Shown: piece by piece, positions 24,727-33,941 of the stretch | Layout of the letters: each line of letters starts with the position of its first letter | How positions within the stretch are numbered: position 1 is the stretch's first letter | Source of the DNA: Pelobates cultripes | Taxonomy: Eukaryota > Chordata > Amphibia > Anura > Pelobatidae | Length of the DNA stretch: 64,000 nucleotides | Assembly (NCBI GenBank): GCA_933207985.1 | Contig: OW240916.1 | Location: 264,911,851-264,975,850, forward strand | Direction: 5' to 3' | Made by a program: the position numbers and the translations under genes | The notes under the pieces: model-generated | Told to the model about the DNA's origin: nothing | The model's input: the letters and a program-made list of their open reading frames with translations, nothing else | Database searches by the model: none

Positions 24727-25011
24727 TTAAAAAGGTGAAAATGGTACACAATGGCATACTAAAAACTGGAGATAATGAGTGTGTGCTTTATTCAAAATCT
24801 TTGCTTTGAGATATATATATATACATTTTATTAAAGTTGTGTTAGTGCCTATATTGTCCCTTTAAGACCGGAAAAGTTGTTTTTGAAGCATAGGTTCTCT
24901 CTATATAAGCATATATATAAATATATATATCTCAAAGCAAAGATCTTGAATAAAGCATACACTTATCTCCAGTTTTTAGTATGCCATTGTGTACCATTTT
25001 CACCTTTTTAA
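24727..25011. mobile_element. foldback MITE with TTAA ends (285 bp)
   Basis: It begins TTAAAAAGGTGAAAATGGTA and ends with the inverse, ACCATTTTCACCTTTTTAA. About 90 bp of inverted arms (24727-24818 / 24918-25011) surround a ~100-bp centre that holds a copy of the TAAAGTTGTGTTAGTGCC repeat. The right-hand TTAA (25008-25011) is also the left target site of the adjacent piggyBac element. Confidence 0.75.
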
Positions 25012-25178
25012 CCCCTTAAGGACAGAGCTTCAAAAGCTTGTCTTTCACTTAATGACAACAGCATTTTTATCATTTTTTGCTGTTTGCGTTCAACTGCAAT
25101 TTGCATTTTACAAATTTATTGCACCGACACATATTATATACCATTTTTTAAAGGACAGAAAGGGCTTTAATTTGATGT

Positions 25179-25217
<39 letters not shown>

Positions 25218-25750
25218 GCTTATTTATTATAAAAAAATACAGAAAAATGCAAAAAAAAAAATTGTGTTTTTTTTACAGTTTTTGCAATAATAAGGTGTGC
25301 ACAATTAGTGCAGCTTAAGGAAAGTAATTAAAAATAAATTAATTTAGTTGTTCTGATTTACAGAATATATAAAGTGTCTGGGATTTTAAGTTTTTTTGGT
25401 AGTTACAGGTCACAAAGCACAAGGAGTAAACTAAACCTTTAATGTGGAGCGATTTTAGAATTTGGTATGTTTGTCTTGTAAGTTTAATAGCCATAAAAGA
25501 AAACAAAATTGCCACACAAAAGTATATATTTATATAAAGTAGACATCACGGGCTATTTACCTAAGGTTGTTTTGACACTTTCTACGTAGCCATTTCACCG
25601 CCAACCTCTGCTAAATATTGGAGTAAAATTGTGGGGTTTTTTGGTTTTTGGCATCCAAACTTATAACAAAGAAATTCTCATGTATATTTTGTAAAGTTGG
25701 TGTGTGCTATTCCTGTACAAAGTTTTATTTTGTGCTCAGTTACATCTGCT

Positions 25751-27600
25751 GAGTAAAATGACACCCCCATTGTATTTCTTTGGCACTATTTCGTGAAGTT
25801 ACAGTGCCATATAGGATACCTGTCCTTTTCAGTATTCACAGTAGAATTTTGAGAGACGGATTTAATGAGCCTATGCTTCCATTTGGGGTATTATAGTAGT
25901 TTGACTGTTCAAAAAAAACCACAAAGGCCTACCATTTGTAAAAGTAGACACTCCAGGGTATCTCATAAGGTGCATATTGTGCCTTAACATGCCCCCATTT
26001 TTTACCAATATATGCTAAATTATGTGGTAAAAAATTATTTTGTGCATTTTTTACATACAGATTGCATTTTTGCTGGGCATTTTGTATATTTCATATGTGC
26101 CACTAAGTTCAAACCCCCCAAATTATGCTCAGCTAAGTCGTCTGAGTAAAATGACACCCCCATTGTATGTCTTTGGCACTATTTTGTGAAGCTACAGTGC
26201 CATATAGGAGACCTGTCCTTTTTGGTATTCATAGTAGAATTTTGAGAGGTGGATTTAATGAGCCTTAGCTTCCATTTGGGGTATTATAACAGTTTGACTG
26301 TTCAAAAAACCCCCACAAAGGCCTACCATTTGTAAAAGTAGACACTCCAGGATATCTCATAAGGTGCATATTGTGCCTTAACATGCCCCCATTTTTTCAC
26401 CAATATATGCCAACGTATGTGGTAAAAAATAATTTTGTGCATTTTTTACATACAGATTGCATTTTTGCTGGGCATTTTGTGTATTTCATATGTGCCACTA
26501 AGTTCAAACCTCCCAAATTATGCTCAGCTAAGTCTTCTGAGTAAAAAGATACCCCCGATGAATGTCTTTAGCACTATTTCGTGAATCTACAGTGCCATAT
26601 AGAAGACCAAGCCATATCCGTTTTTACCGAACTTTGAATTTTGACGCTGGGCCTATGTGCAATTTCCAAGCATCTTCGCAGGTTTTAAATTCAAACTACC
26701 CCACAAAGGCCTACCATTTCTTAATGTAGACACCCCAGGGTATTTCAAAAGGTATATTTTGAACCTTAGTGTGGGATCATTTTTCCGCTAGCTTGTACCA
26801 GGTGTAGTGGTAATAAGCGTTTTTTCTACCTTTTTGACATACAAAGTGAGTTTGCACAGTATATTTTGCAAACCTTATGTGTGCAACAACTGTATAATAC
26901 TTCATATGTTGCTCAGCTATGTCGGCTGAGTACAGCAATACCCCAGTATGTATCTTTTTCCAGGTATATGTGGACATCGGAGGGGCACATTTGGGACACA
27001 GCCATTCCAGTTTTTTTCAAACTTTAAATTTTAACGCTGTGCCCATGTCCCATTTTAGAGTATTTTACCAGGCTATATAATCCAAATACCCCATAAAGCC
27101 ATACCATTTTTTAAAGAAGACATCCCAGGGTATTTCAAAAGGCAGATTTTGAACCTTAGCGTGGGATCATTTTTCCGCTAGCTTGTACCAAGTGTAGTGG
27201 TAATAAGCATTTTTTCTGCCTTTTTGACACACAAAGTGAGTTTGCGCAGTATATTTTGCAAACCTTATGTGTGCTACGACTGTATAATACTTCATATGTT
27301 GCTCGGCTATGTCGGCTGAGTACAGCAATACCCCCGTATGTACCTTTGCCAGGTATATGTGGATGTTGAAGGGGCGCATTTGAGACGCAGCTATTCAGTT
27401 TTCTTCTAACTTTGAAGTTTTACGCTGTGTCCATATTCCAATTTGGAGTAGTTTAGACGGTTGGTTATTCAAACTTCCCCACAAACACATACTATTTATT
27501 AAAGAATACACCCTGGGGTAATTCAAAAGGCATATTTTGAACCTTGGCGTGGGATCATTTTTTTCTCTAGTTTGTTCCAGTTGTAGTAGTAATGAGTGTT
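25751..27600. repeat. five ~395-bp tandem units inside piggyBac element 1
   Basis: The marker GAGTA(A/C)A...ACCCCC recurs at 25751, 26144, 26539, 26938 and 27318, with spacings of 393, 395, 399 and 380 bp. Each unit also carries a CACAAAGGCCTACCATT-like block, a GACACTCCAGGGTAT-like block and a pyrimidine-rich centre. The first three units are closest to each other and the last two form a second subtype (TACAGCAATACCCC). Confidence 0.85.
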
Positions 27601-27719
27601 TTTAAATGTATTTTTTTACTTTTTTAAACTTTTTAACTTTTAAAAACTAGTTTTAAACTTTTGTTTTGCTTATTAATTTTTACTAAACTTTTTTAAAACT
27701 TTTTACAGATTTAACTTTT

Positions 27720-28345
27720 TTCTAAGCTTTTTTTTTTTTACTGTTAACCCCTAACTAGCAGTAAGCAGCACTAACATTTTCCCATAACTCACACCCAGCT
27801 AGCAATATATATAGTTATAAAATATTTAAATTAATTAAATAAATTGAACCCCTGAGGGTTAACAAATAAATAAAAGTTAATCCTCAGAGGTTTAAAAAAA
27901 TTAGATCACAGTATAATACTGTGATCTGTATTTGATCACTGCAGGCTGTGATCGACTGGCAGGGAAGGGGTTAATTTTTATTTGGACTGGGTAAAGGGGT
28001 TGTTTTTTTTTATACTTATTAAACATTATTAAAACTTTTTTTAAGCTTAATTTTTAACTTTTTAAAGTTTATTTTAAAACTTTTTTACCGTTAACCCTAG
28101 TGAGCCTAACACCAAATCCCCCAATTCCCCACTAACTTCCACCCACCCCAGCTAGCTAAATATATAATTTAAAAATATTTAAATTAATTAATTTAATAAA
28201 TTTAACCCCTGAGGGTTAATTCTTTTTTTTTTTTTAACCCTCAGGGGTTAAAAAAAAATCAGATCATAGTAAAATGTAATCCCTGCCAATTGATCACTGT
28301 AGTCAGTGATCAATTGGCAGGGAAGGGGTTAATTTTTTTTATTAA
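27720..28345. repeat. duplicated ~350-bp block with GATC hairpins (piggyBac element 1)
   Basis: Two related copies each run from TTAACCC through an AAATATTTAAATTAATTAA segment, CCCCTGAGGGTTAA, a GATCA-type palindrome (GATCACAGTATAATACTGTG; CCAATTGATCAC/GTGATCAATTGG) to GGCAGGGAAGGGGTTAAT. The second piggyBac element has a single copy at about 57790-58010. Confidence 0.75.
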
Positions 28346-28637
28346 AATGGGTAAAGGGGGGTGGGATTTTAAATGAACGTTATTTTTTTTCCAGCAGGGG
28401 GCAGGATCATCACTGTTCCGGCTCCCTGCACTTCACACAGAACCAGGAAGTGCAGGGAGGCGGAAGGTAAGTATACTAAGCACATGTGCTTGCTCTGACA
28501 TGCGGTCAGAGCGAGCACATGTGCTGGGCAGCCTCATCGGGTGCTCCCGGTCTGCCTCTAATACAGAGGCAGACTGGAGCACCATTAACCCCGTGATCAC
28601 CGCAATAGCGGCGATCCGGGGTTAATTTTACCGCGTG

Positions 28638-28700
28638 ACAGACGAGGTCCGTCACTCGTAATTAAGGGTTTCCCCTGAGTGACGGACCTCGTCCGTCACC
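28638..28700. repeat. subterminal palindrome of piggyBac element 1
   Basis: GACGAGGTCCGTCAC and its inverse GTGACGGACCTCGTC flank TCGTAATTAAGGGTTTCCCC, 13 bp inside the right end. The same structure is conserved in element 2 at about 58312-58370. It may be a transposase-binding or structural end sequence (inference). Confidence 0.7.
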
Positions 28701-28717
28701 CGTCCTGAAGGGGTTAA

Positions 28718-29042
28718 CAAACCCAATCCCTCCTCCGCCAAGCCAATTTAACATTGTATTGACTATATATACATATATAGTCAATACTATGTTAAACACA
28801 AATCTGCACATCTGTTAAGCCATAAGACTTTGCAGTGCTGTTACTACCACAAGGGATTCTGGGTGGGCATATGCAAATTAGTTCAACAAAGAATCAAATT
28901 TTTGTCTCATTCCATTGTCAACATGGGTTCCTTTGAGTCTGTGTTTGCTCTATACAACAGCTTTGAAACACAACTTAGGAAAAGATGCAAAGTCAGTGAA
29001 CCACTCATGGACAGCTGTTTCATTGTTAATGCAAATCATCAG
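28718..29042. other. intronic DNA with a 50-bp palindrome
   Basis: TTTAACATTGTATTGACTAT (28747 onward) pairs with ATAGTCAATACTATGTTAAA (ending 28796), with TATA-rich DNA between. The rest is unique up to the LTR element. ATCAG at 29038-29042 would be the left half of the LTR element's target duplication. Confidence 0.6.
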
Positions 29043-30024
29043 TGTAACGGATCGCCTGGCACCCCGACTGGGTACCTCCGTTGAAGGATGCTCCTAGCAC
29101 TTCCTGAGGACTCCAAGCACTGCAGCAGACACCAAAACCACCGAACCGTAGGAGCATATGAATGCTCTCAAGCATATGAATGCTGTAGACAGTTGAATAG
29201 GAAACCATGAATAGGTTTACCCTCCTAGCAGTCAAACTGGAACAGCATACAATAAATCCTTCCCCCAATAATGAGACGACACTTCACTTTGAGGGTTAAA
29301 CAGGAACTCAGGTGCTGGCACACCCAGCCTGGTTTTTATTACAGTCTTGCAAATACAGGACCGCCCACAGGGAGGTATAAAACAACCAATCACATCACAG
29401 TTACATCCCACATATTCCCTCCCCTTATCCTGAGAGGAAACTCAATTATACATACAGTTAAAACATACTTTCTACCCAACTTTCATAACTCCAAAACCAT
29501 ACATCACATTCACATAAAATTACATATTCACAATCAATCCATTCAGGGGAACAACATATTCAAAAATGGCACAAATCAGACAAGGGGTTCAAAAGTTAGT
29601 AAAAAGTCCTTTGTGACTAAATGAAGCATGGCTTTCTGGCCCAAACCAGTTTCAGAGTCTTCTATCCTGGAGATAAGTAATTCAATTATCTCCCAGGACA
29701 GACACAAGACTCCATTAAGCACATGGTTGCAAAAAGACACAAAACACTTTAAAATACATAAAGTCACATTTTACACATAACACACAGACATTTCACATAT
29801 CCCCAGATAGCTGGGATCTGAGCGCACAAAACTACCGAATAGCGCTCAGATCCTATTCACACAGTTCAATTGCCATGGAGCCAAAGTCTTTAACTACACG
29901 AATGGGCTCCATGGCATAGCTATCTGGGTTAACACATTCACATAAAGTCTGGTCCATAGTCCAAAGGCAAGAGGCGGGCAAGCAGCCCCCTCCAAGGACA
30001 CGTGGCGAGGCCGGTTTCGCCACA
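29043..30024 (-). repeat. 3' LTR (982 bp)
   Basis: On the minus strand the LTR begins TGTGGCGAAACCGGCC and ends GGCGATCCGTTACA. A minus-strand AATAAAAACC (about 29332-29341) is the probable polyadenylation signal. The edge at 30024 is set by the adjoining polypurine tract and the edge at 29043 by comparison with the 5' LTR and sister LTRs. Confidence 0.88.
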
Positions 30025-31625
30025 TTTCTCCCTTTACCATCCAGACTAACAGGGTATCTGACCTCCTGCCGGTCAGTGCCCTGGTTAGTCCAGCAACCCA
30101 CCCACGAAGCACAAACAGCAATACAGCCTACCCACAATAACTGGTTACTACACCTGGATAAAATAGCAACTTGTCCATGTCCAGGTGCCTCACCACGGCT
30201 GTGCGGGGGGCTGGTAGACTGCCTTGGTGGGTTGTTGAGTGGGCAGAGACCAGCGGTACTCTGCCCGGGTGCCAGCGCTACTACTGAAGTAGCCTGGTTG
30301 GAGCCTGGTTGTGGGAGGGGGAGACCGACTGTCTCCCCTCTGGATACACTGCTCTGTGGCTGGTGGACAGGACCGACCGTCCCTACCCCTGGTGCTGCAA
30401 GTGCAGAGACTACGGTCCCATCTGCATAGTTGTGGGGCTTAACATCTCCCCTTGGTGGGTTAGGCTGCCGCTGGAGAGAGGGTGTAACAAGCTCCTCTCT
30501 CTGAACTGTAGACTGCCGCTGGGGAGAGGGGGTAACCTGCTCCTCTCCCTGACACTCTCTTTGTTGGTGGAGAGGGGGACCAACTGTCTCCCCTTTCAAT
30601 ATTTTGTCCTGTGGCTGGGGTGAAAGACAGACTGTCTCCGCTTCCTGCAGGACACACTGCCGCTGGGGAGGAAGGACTGCACCTTCCGTTCCCTGGGAAA
30701 AAGACTGCCGCTGGGGAGGAAGGACAGCACCTTTGGCTCCCTGGAACTCACACTGTTGCTGGGGAGGAAGGATAGCACCTTCGGCTCCCTGGAACTCACA
30801 CTGCCACTGGGGAGAAAGGACAGCACCTTCAGCTCCCTGTGATACATACTGCCGCTGGAGATCTGGGCCGACCACCCAGCATCCCTGTAGGGCCGGTAGA
30901 GAGACCGCCATCCCATCTCCACCTGCCATTTGTGGGTCTTCCCAGGACCAGTCTATGAGGTCCCCTACTTCTGCAGCTGGTAGTGAAGCAGGGGGTACCT
31001 CGGCTGCGTTTTCCCAGCTGTAGGTTGGCAGGTCTGGGTCCCCCAGCCAGTTTTCCTGTTCTGTGTCCATGCCCTGTGGCTGACATGAGTTTAGTAGTTC
31101 CACATAGTCCATCTCTAGCTGTCGTTCCATGGCAGCCAAACGGTGGAGGTCTTGTCCCAGTCCCATAGATCTTGGGCCCTGTACCATCTCACCCCGGTAA
31201 TAAAAGATAGCCCAGTACCGTGACTCTGCTGGACTGCCAAAGTCGACGTCTTCTGCTAAGGCCTTCCACAACAGGCCAGGGCTAGTGTAGTTCTCCCCCT
31301 CCGGCTGGATGCCCTCTGCCCTCCATGTCTCTGGCTGGACAGTGCACCACCACAGTGCCCGGTATGAGGCGTCAAGGCTCAGTTCCCTTTCCACGAGGTA
31401 CTCAAGTTGTCTGACCTGCTGCCCTCCAGGTTGGTCTCCCAGAAGCGGCATCCGCCAGGCCATTTGTTCCTCCAACCGGTATGCGACACCAGGAAGGCGC
31501 TGCTGCCGTTGATACTGGACTTCCTCCAGGGCATTGTACCATAGTTCTTGCCGGGCAATATCTCTCCAGTCCAATTCACCCTCTTCCTCAGGTGTGCGAG
31601 GTGCCCAAGGATCCACGAACCCCAT
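29853..31625 (-). CDS. 590-codon ORF of the LTR retrotransposon, unknown function
   Basis: A single uninterrupted frame fills the internal region. The N-terminal ~235 residues are acidic and rich in Trp, Glu and Leu (LDWRDIARQELWYNALEEV, REDGEL-like segments) and could be helical. Residues ~260-345 hold about five 20-residue repeats built on GAEGAVLPPQRQ, encoded by 60-bp DNA repeats. Residues ~345-400 have further GEE/Q-R-Q variants. The remainder is Pro/Ser/Gln-rich low complexity, with a hydrophobic Cys/Trp stretch (LLWVGCIAVCASWVGCW). No zinc knuckle, aspartic protease DSG/DTG, YXDD or integrase HHCC motif is visible, so it is neither a normal gag nor pol. The frame runs through the polypurine tract and ends in the 3' LTR. 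The start at 31625 is the first Met, about 130 nt after the 5' LTR. Its function is unknown to me; it might be a divergent gag-like protein or a captured sequence. Confidence 0.6.
   Translation of the reverse strand: MGFVDPWAPRTPEEEGELDWRDIARQELWYNALEEVQYQRQQRLPGVAYRLEEQMAWRMPLLGDQPGGQQVRQLEYLVERELSLDASYRALWWCTVQPETWRAEGIQPEGENYTSPGLLWKALAEDVDFGSPAESRYWAIFYYRGEMVQGPRSMGLGQDLHRLAAMERQLEMDYVELLNSCQPQGMDTEQENWLGDPDLPTYSWENAAEVPPASLPAAEVGDLIDWSWEDPQMAGGDGMAVSLPALQGCWVVGPDLQRQYVSQGAEGAVLSPQWQCEFQGAEGAILPPQQQCEFQGAKGAVLPPQRQSFSQGTEGAVLPPQRQCVLQEAETVCLSPQPQDKILKGETVGPPLHQQRECQGEEQVTPSPQRQSTVQREELVTPSLQRQPNPPRGDVKPHNYADGTVVSALAAPGVGTVGPVHQPQSSVSRGETVGLPLPQPGSNQATSVVALAPGQSTAGLCPLNNPPRQSTSPPHSRGEAPGHGQVAILSRCSNQLLWVGCIAVCASWVGCWTNQGTDRQEVRYPVSLDGKGRNVAKPASPRVLGGGCLPASCLWTMDQTLCECVNPDSYAMEPIRVVKDFGSMAIELCE
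30025..30036 (-). promoter_or_regulatory. polypurine tract of the LTR retrotransposon
   Basis: The minus strand reads TAAAGGGAGAAA directly followed by TGTGGCGA, the LTR start. This is the site expected to prime plus-strand DNA synthesis in LTR retrotransposons. Confidence 0.8.
30656..30857 (-). repeat. 60-bp coding tandem repeats in the retrotransposon ORF
   Basis: GGGGAGGAAGGA(C/T)(A/T)GCACCTT and GCTCCCTGGAACTCACACTG recur every 60 bp on the plus strand, encoding 20-residue repeats on the minus strand. The period is a multiple of three and every unit is open, unlike the non-coding arrays elsewhere in the window. Confidence 0.8.
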
Positions 31626-31736
31626 TTTCCCAAATCTTTATGTAGACAGGGATGCTGTATAAACACTAGCGTCGCCTTCAATTTGTAAATCCAAACGACT
31701 GTGTCTCTGAGCTGCTTTACCTCGCACTAGGACGCC

Positions 31737-31755
31737 ATCCCACCGCTTGCCACCA
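31737..31755 (-). promoter_or_regulatory. primer-binding-site candidate
   Basis: One base after the 5' LTR end (...GTTACA, T) the minus strand reads TGGTGGCAAGCGGTGGGAT. TGG plus a TGGTG.CA....GTGGGA pattern resembles the complement of a tRNA-Leu 3' end. The match is partial, so the tRNA identity is inferred. Confidence 0.6.
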
Positions 31756-31756
31756 A

Positions 31757-32206
31757 TGTAACGGATCGCCTGGCACCCCGACTGGGTACCTCCGTTAAAG
31801 ATGCTCCTAGCGCTTCCTGAGGACTCCAAGCACTGCAGCAGACGCCACAATCACCGAACCAGAGAAGCGTATACCTTCTCTCAAGCATAAGGAATGCTGT
31901 AGACAGTTGAATAGGAACCATACGAATAGGTTTACTCTCCTAGCAGTCAAACTGGAACAGCATACAATAAATCCTTCCCCCAATAATGAGACGACACTTC
32001 ACTTTGAGGGTTAAAACAGGAACTCAGGTGCTGGCACACCCAGCCTGGTTTTTATTACAGTCTTGTAAATACAGGACCGCCCACAGGGAGGTATAAAACA
32101 ACCAATCACATCACAGTTACATCCCACATATTCCCTCCCCTTATCCTGAGAGGAAACTCAATTACACATACAGTTAAAACATACTTTCTACCCAACTTCC
32201 ATAACT
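31757..32206 (-). repeat. 5' LTR, partial (cut by assembly gap)
   Basis: It is nearly identical in order to the first 450 bp (plus-strand view) of the 3' LTR, including ACCCCGACTGGGTACCTCCG and TTTTTATTACAGTCTTG. It runs into the N run at 32207, so its outer end and the right target duplication are not visible. Confidence 0.88.
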
Positions 32207-32306
32207 NNNNNNNNNNNNNNNNNNNNNNNNNNNNNNNNNNNNNNNNNNNNNNNNNNNNNNNNNNNNNNNNNNNNNNNNNNNNNNNNNNNNNNNNNNNNNN
32301 NNNNNN
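32207..32306. other. assembly gap (100 N)
   Basis: Exactly 100 N are present, a conventional placeholder for a gap of unknown size. It separates the 5' LTR from a GC-rich minisatellite, so the missing sequence includes the LTR end and the left end of the following hAT element. Confidence 0.98.
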
Positions 32307-33600
32307 GGCCTGGGCCCTGTGGCTGGCTGGCTGGGGGGCTTGGGCCTGTGGCTGGCTGGGGGGCTTGGGCCTGTGGCTGGCTGGGGGGCCTGGGGCCTCT
32401 GGCTGGCCTGGGGCCTCTGGCTGGCCTGGGGCCTCTGGCTGGCTGGCTGGGGGCCTGGGCCCTGTGGCTGGCTGGCTGGCTGGGGGCCTGGGCCCTGTGG
32501 CTGGCTGGGGGGCCTGGGCCCTGTGGCTGGCTGGGGGGCCTGGGCCCTGTGGCTGGCTGGGGGGCCTGGGCCCTGTGGCTGGCGGGCCTGGGCCCTGTGG
32601 CTGGCTGGCGGGCCTGGGCCCTGTGGCTGGCTGGCTGGCGGGCCTGGGCCCTGTGGCTGGCTGGCTGGCGGGCCTGGGCCCTGTGGCTGGCTGGCTGGGG
32701 GGCCTGGGCCCTGTGGCTGGCTGGCTGGGGGGCCTGGGCCCTGTGGCTGGCTGGCTGGCTGGGGGGCCTGGGCCCTGTGGCTGGCTGGCCTGGGCCCTGT
32801 GGCTGGCTGGCCTGGGCCCTGTGGCTGGCTGGCTGGGGGGCCTGGGACCTCCTGGCTGGCTGGGGGCCTGGGCCTGTGTGGCTGGCTGGGGGCCTGGGCC
32901 CTGTGGCTGTGGCTGGGGCCTGGGGCCTCTGGCTGGCTGGCTGGGGGGCCTGGGGCCTCTGGCTGGCTGGGGGGCCTGGGGCCTGTGGCTGGCCTGGGGG
33001 GCCTGGGGCCTCTGGCTGGCTGGGGGGCCTGGGCCTGTGGCTGGCTGGGGGCCTGGGGCCTCTGGCTGGCTGGGGGGCCTGGGCCCTGTGGCTGGCTGGG
33101 GGGCCTGGGCCCTGTGGCTGGCTGGGGGGCCTGGGCCCTGTGGCTGGCTGGGGGGCCTGGGCCCTGTGGCTGGCTGGGGGGCCTGGGCCTGTGGCTGGCT
33201 GGGGGGCCTGGGCCTGTGGCTGGCGGCCTGGGGCCTCTGGCTGGCTGGCTGGCTTGCTGGCTTGCTGGGGGGCCTGGGCCCTGTGGCTGGCTGGCTGGGG
33301 GGCCTGGGCCCTGTGGCTGGCTGGCTGGGGGGCCTGGGCCCTGTGGCTGGCGGGCCTGGGCCCTGTGGCTGGCTGGCGGGCCTGGGCCCTGTGGCTGGCT
33401 GGCGGGCCTGGGCCCTGTGGCTGGCTGGCTGGGGGCCTGGGCCCTGTGGCTGGCTGGGGGGCCTGGGCCCTGTGGCTGGCTGGGGGGCCTGGGCCCTGTG
33501 GCTGGCTGGGGGGCCTGGGCCCTGTGGCTGGCTGGGGGGCCTGGGCCTGTGGCTGGCGGCCTGGGGCCGCTGGCTGGCTGGCTTGCTGGCTGGGGGCCTG
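32307..33600. repeat. GC-rich minisatellite, ~26-bp unit
   Basis: About 50 variants of GGGCCTGGGCCCTGTGGCTG plus one to three GGCT steps run in tandem. Units vary from roughly 18 to 30 bp by gain or loss of GGCT and GGGG. The unit has no stop codon in most frames, so three plus-strand frames and one minus-strand frame of over 400 codons stay open. These are artefacts, not genes. The array continues into the gap. Confidence 0.95.
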
Positions 33601-33941
33601 GGCGCCTTGCCGACCTTGCTTGGTGGTTGACTGGCTGGCTGCTGGGATCTGAGGACCGACCCTTTGTTCAGCACAGCATGGCTTCCGGTCCCGTGCAGGC
33701 GGCGCCCGTCGACGTCATCGCGTCACGTAGTGACGTCGACGCACCTCCGCACACAGGACCGGGCCCCTCCTCCTCCTATAGAGGTAAGTATATTGCTGCG
33801 CCAAGCCCGCCCCCCCGATCGCCTGCAAAATTATTTTTGAAGTCCGTGCACATTATGTTATGTGCACGGCAGCGGCGGGCCCCCTTGCCGGCCGGGCCCT
33901 CGGACCATGTCCGAAGTGCCCGACCGGTCAGTCCGCCCCTG
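33601..33941. mobile_element. right end of a hAT element carrying the minisatellite
   Basis: The segment ends CGACCGGTCAGTCCGCCCCTG, the inverse of a CAGGGGCGGACTGACCGG terminus typical of hAT MITEs. The next 8 bp (GTACTGTT, 33942-33949) would be one half of the target duplication. The interior has GTCGACGTCA / TGACGTCGAC arms (33708-33740) and a TGCACATAACATAATGTGCA palindrome on the complementary strand (about 33846-33865). The left end is in or beyond the gap. Confidence 0.75.

Larger units (their letters stand above)
25012..28713. mobile_element. piggyBac-type element 1, non-autonomous (3.7 kb)
   Basis: The termini are CCCCTTAAGGAC on the left and GTCCTGAAGGGG on the right, inverted with one mismatch. 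TTAA flanks them at 25008-25011 and 28714-28717, the piggyBac signature. The left ~800 bp and right ~400 bp match piggyBac element 2 (53816-59504), which retains transposase remnants, but no transposase frame is visible here. The interior holds an (AT)n tract (25186-25213), five ~395-bp repeats, a ~350-bp duplicated block and a subterminal palindrome. The recurring 66-70 codon minus-strand frames are repeat by-products. Confidence 0.85.
29043..32206 (-). mobile_element. non-autonomous LTR retrotransposon, minus orientation, 5' end lost in gap
   Basis: Read on the minus strand: a 5' LTR (32206 to 31757, cut by the assembly gap), a primer-binding-site candidate (31755-31737), a 1.7-kb internal region with one long ORF, a polypurine tract (30036-30025) and a complete 3' LTR (30024-29043). 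The two LTRs are closely similar over the ~450 bp that can be compared, differing mainly by scattered substitutions and small indels, which implies a young insertion. Protease, reverse transcriptase, RNase H and integrase motifs are all absent, so mobilisation would need a related autonomous element. Solo LTRs of relatives lie at 9719, 12187, 17152 and 49708. It is in the sense orientation of plcxd3. Confidence 0.88.

Noticed and set aside
26777..27379. Two near-identical minus-strand frames of 66-70 codons suggesting a duplicated gene
   Set aside because: They are copies of the ~395-bp repeat in piggyBac element 1 and carry no known motif.
30076..31086. Plus-strand and alternative-frame ORFs over the retrotransposon
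   Set aside because: Shadows of the 590-codon minus-strand frame, kept open by the 60-bp coding repeats.
29038..32206. Endogenous retrovirus with gag-pol-env
   Set aside because: The internal region is only 1.7 kb and shows no gag, protease, polymerase, integrase or envelope motifs; it fits a non-autonomous LTR retrotransposon.
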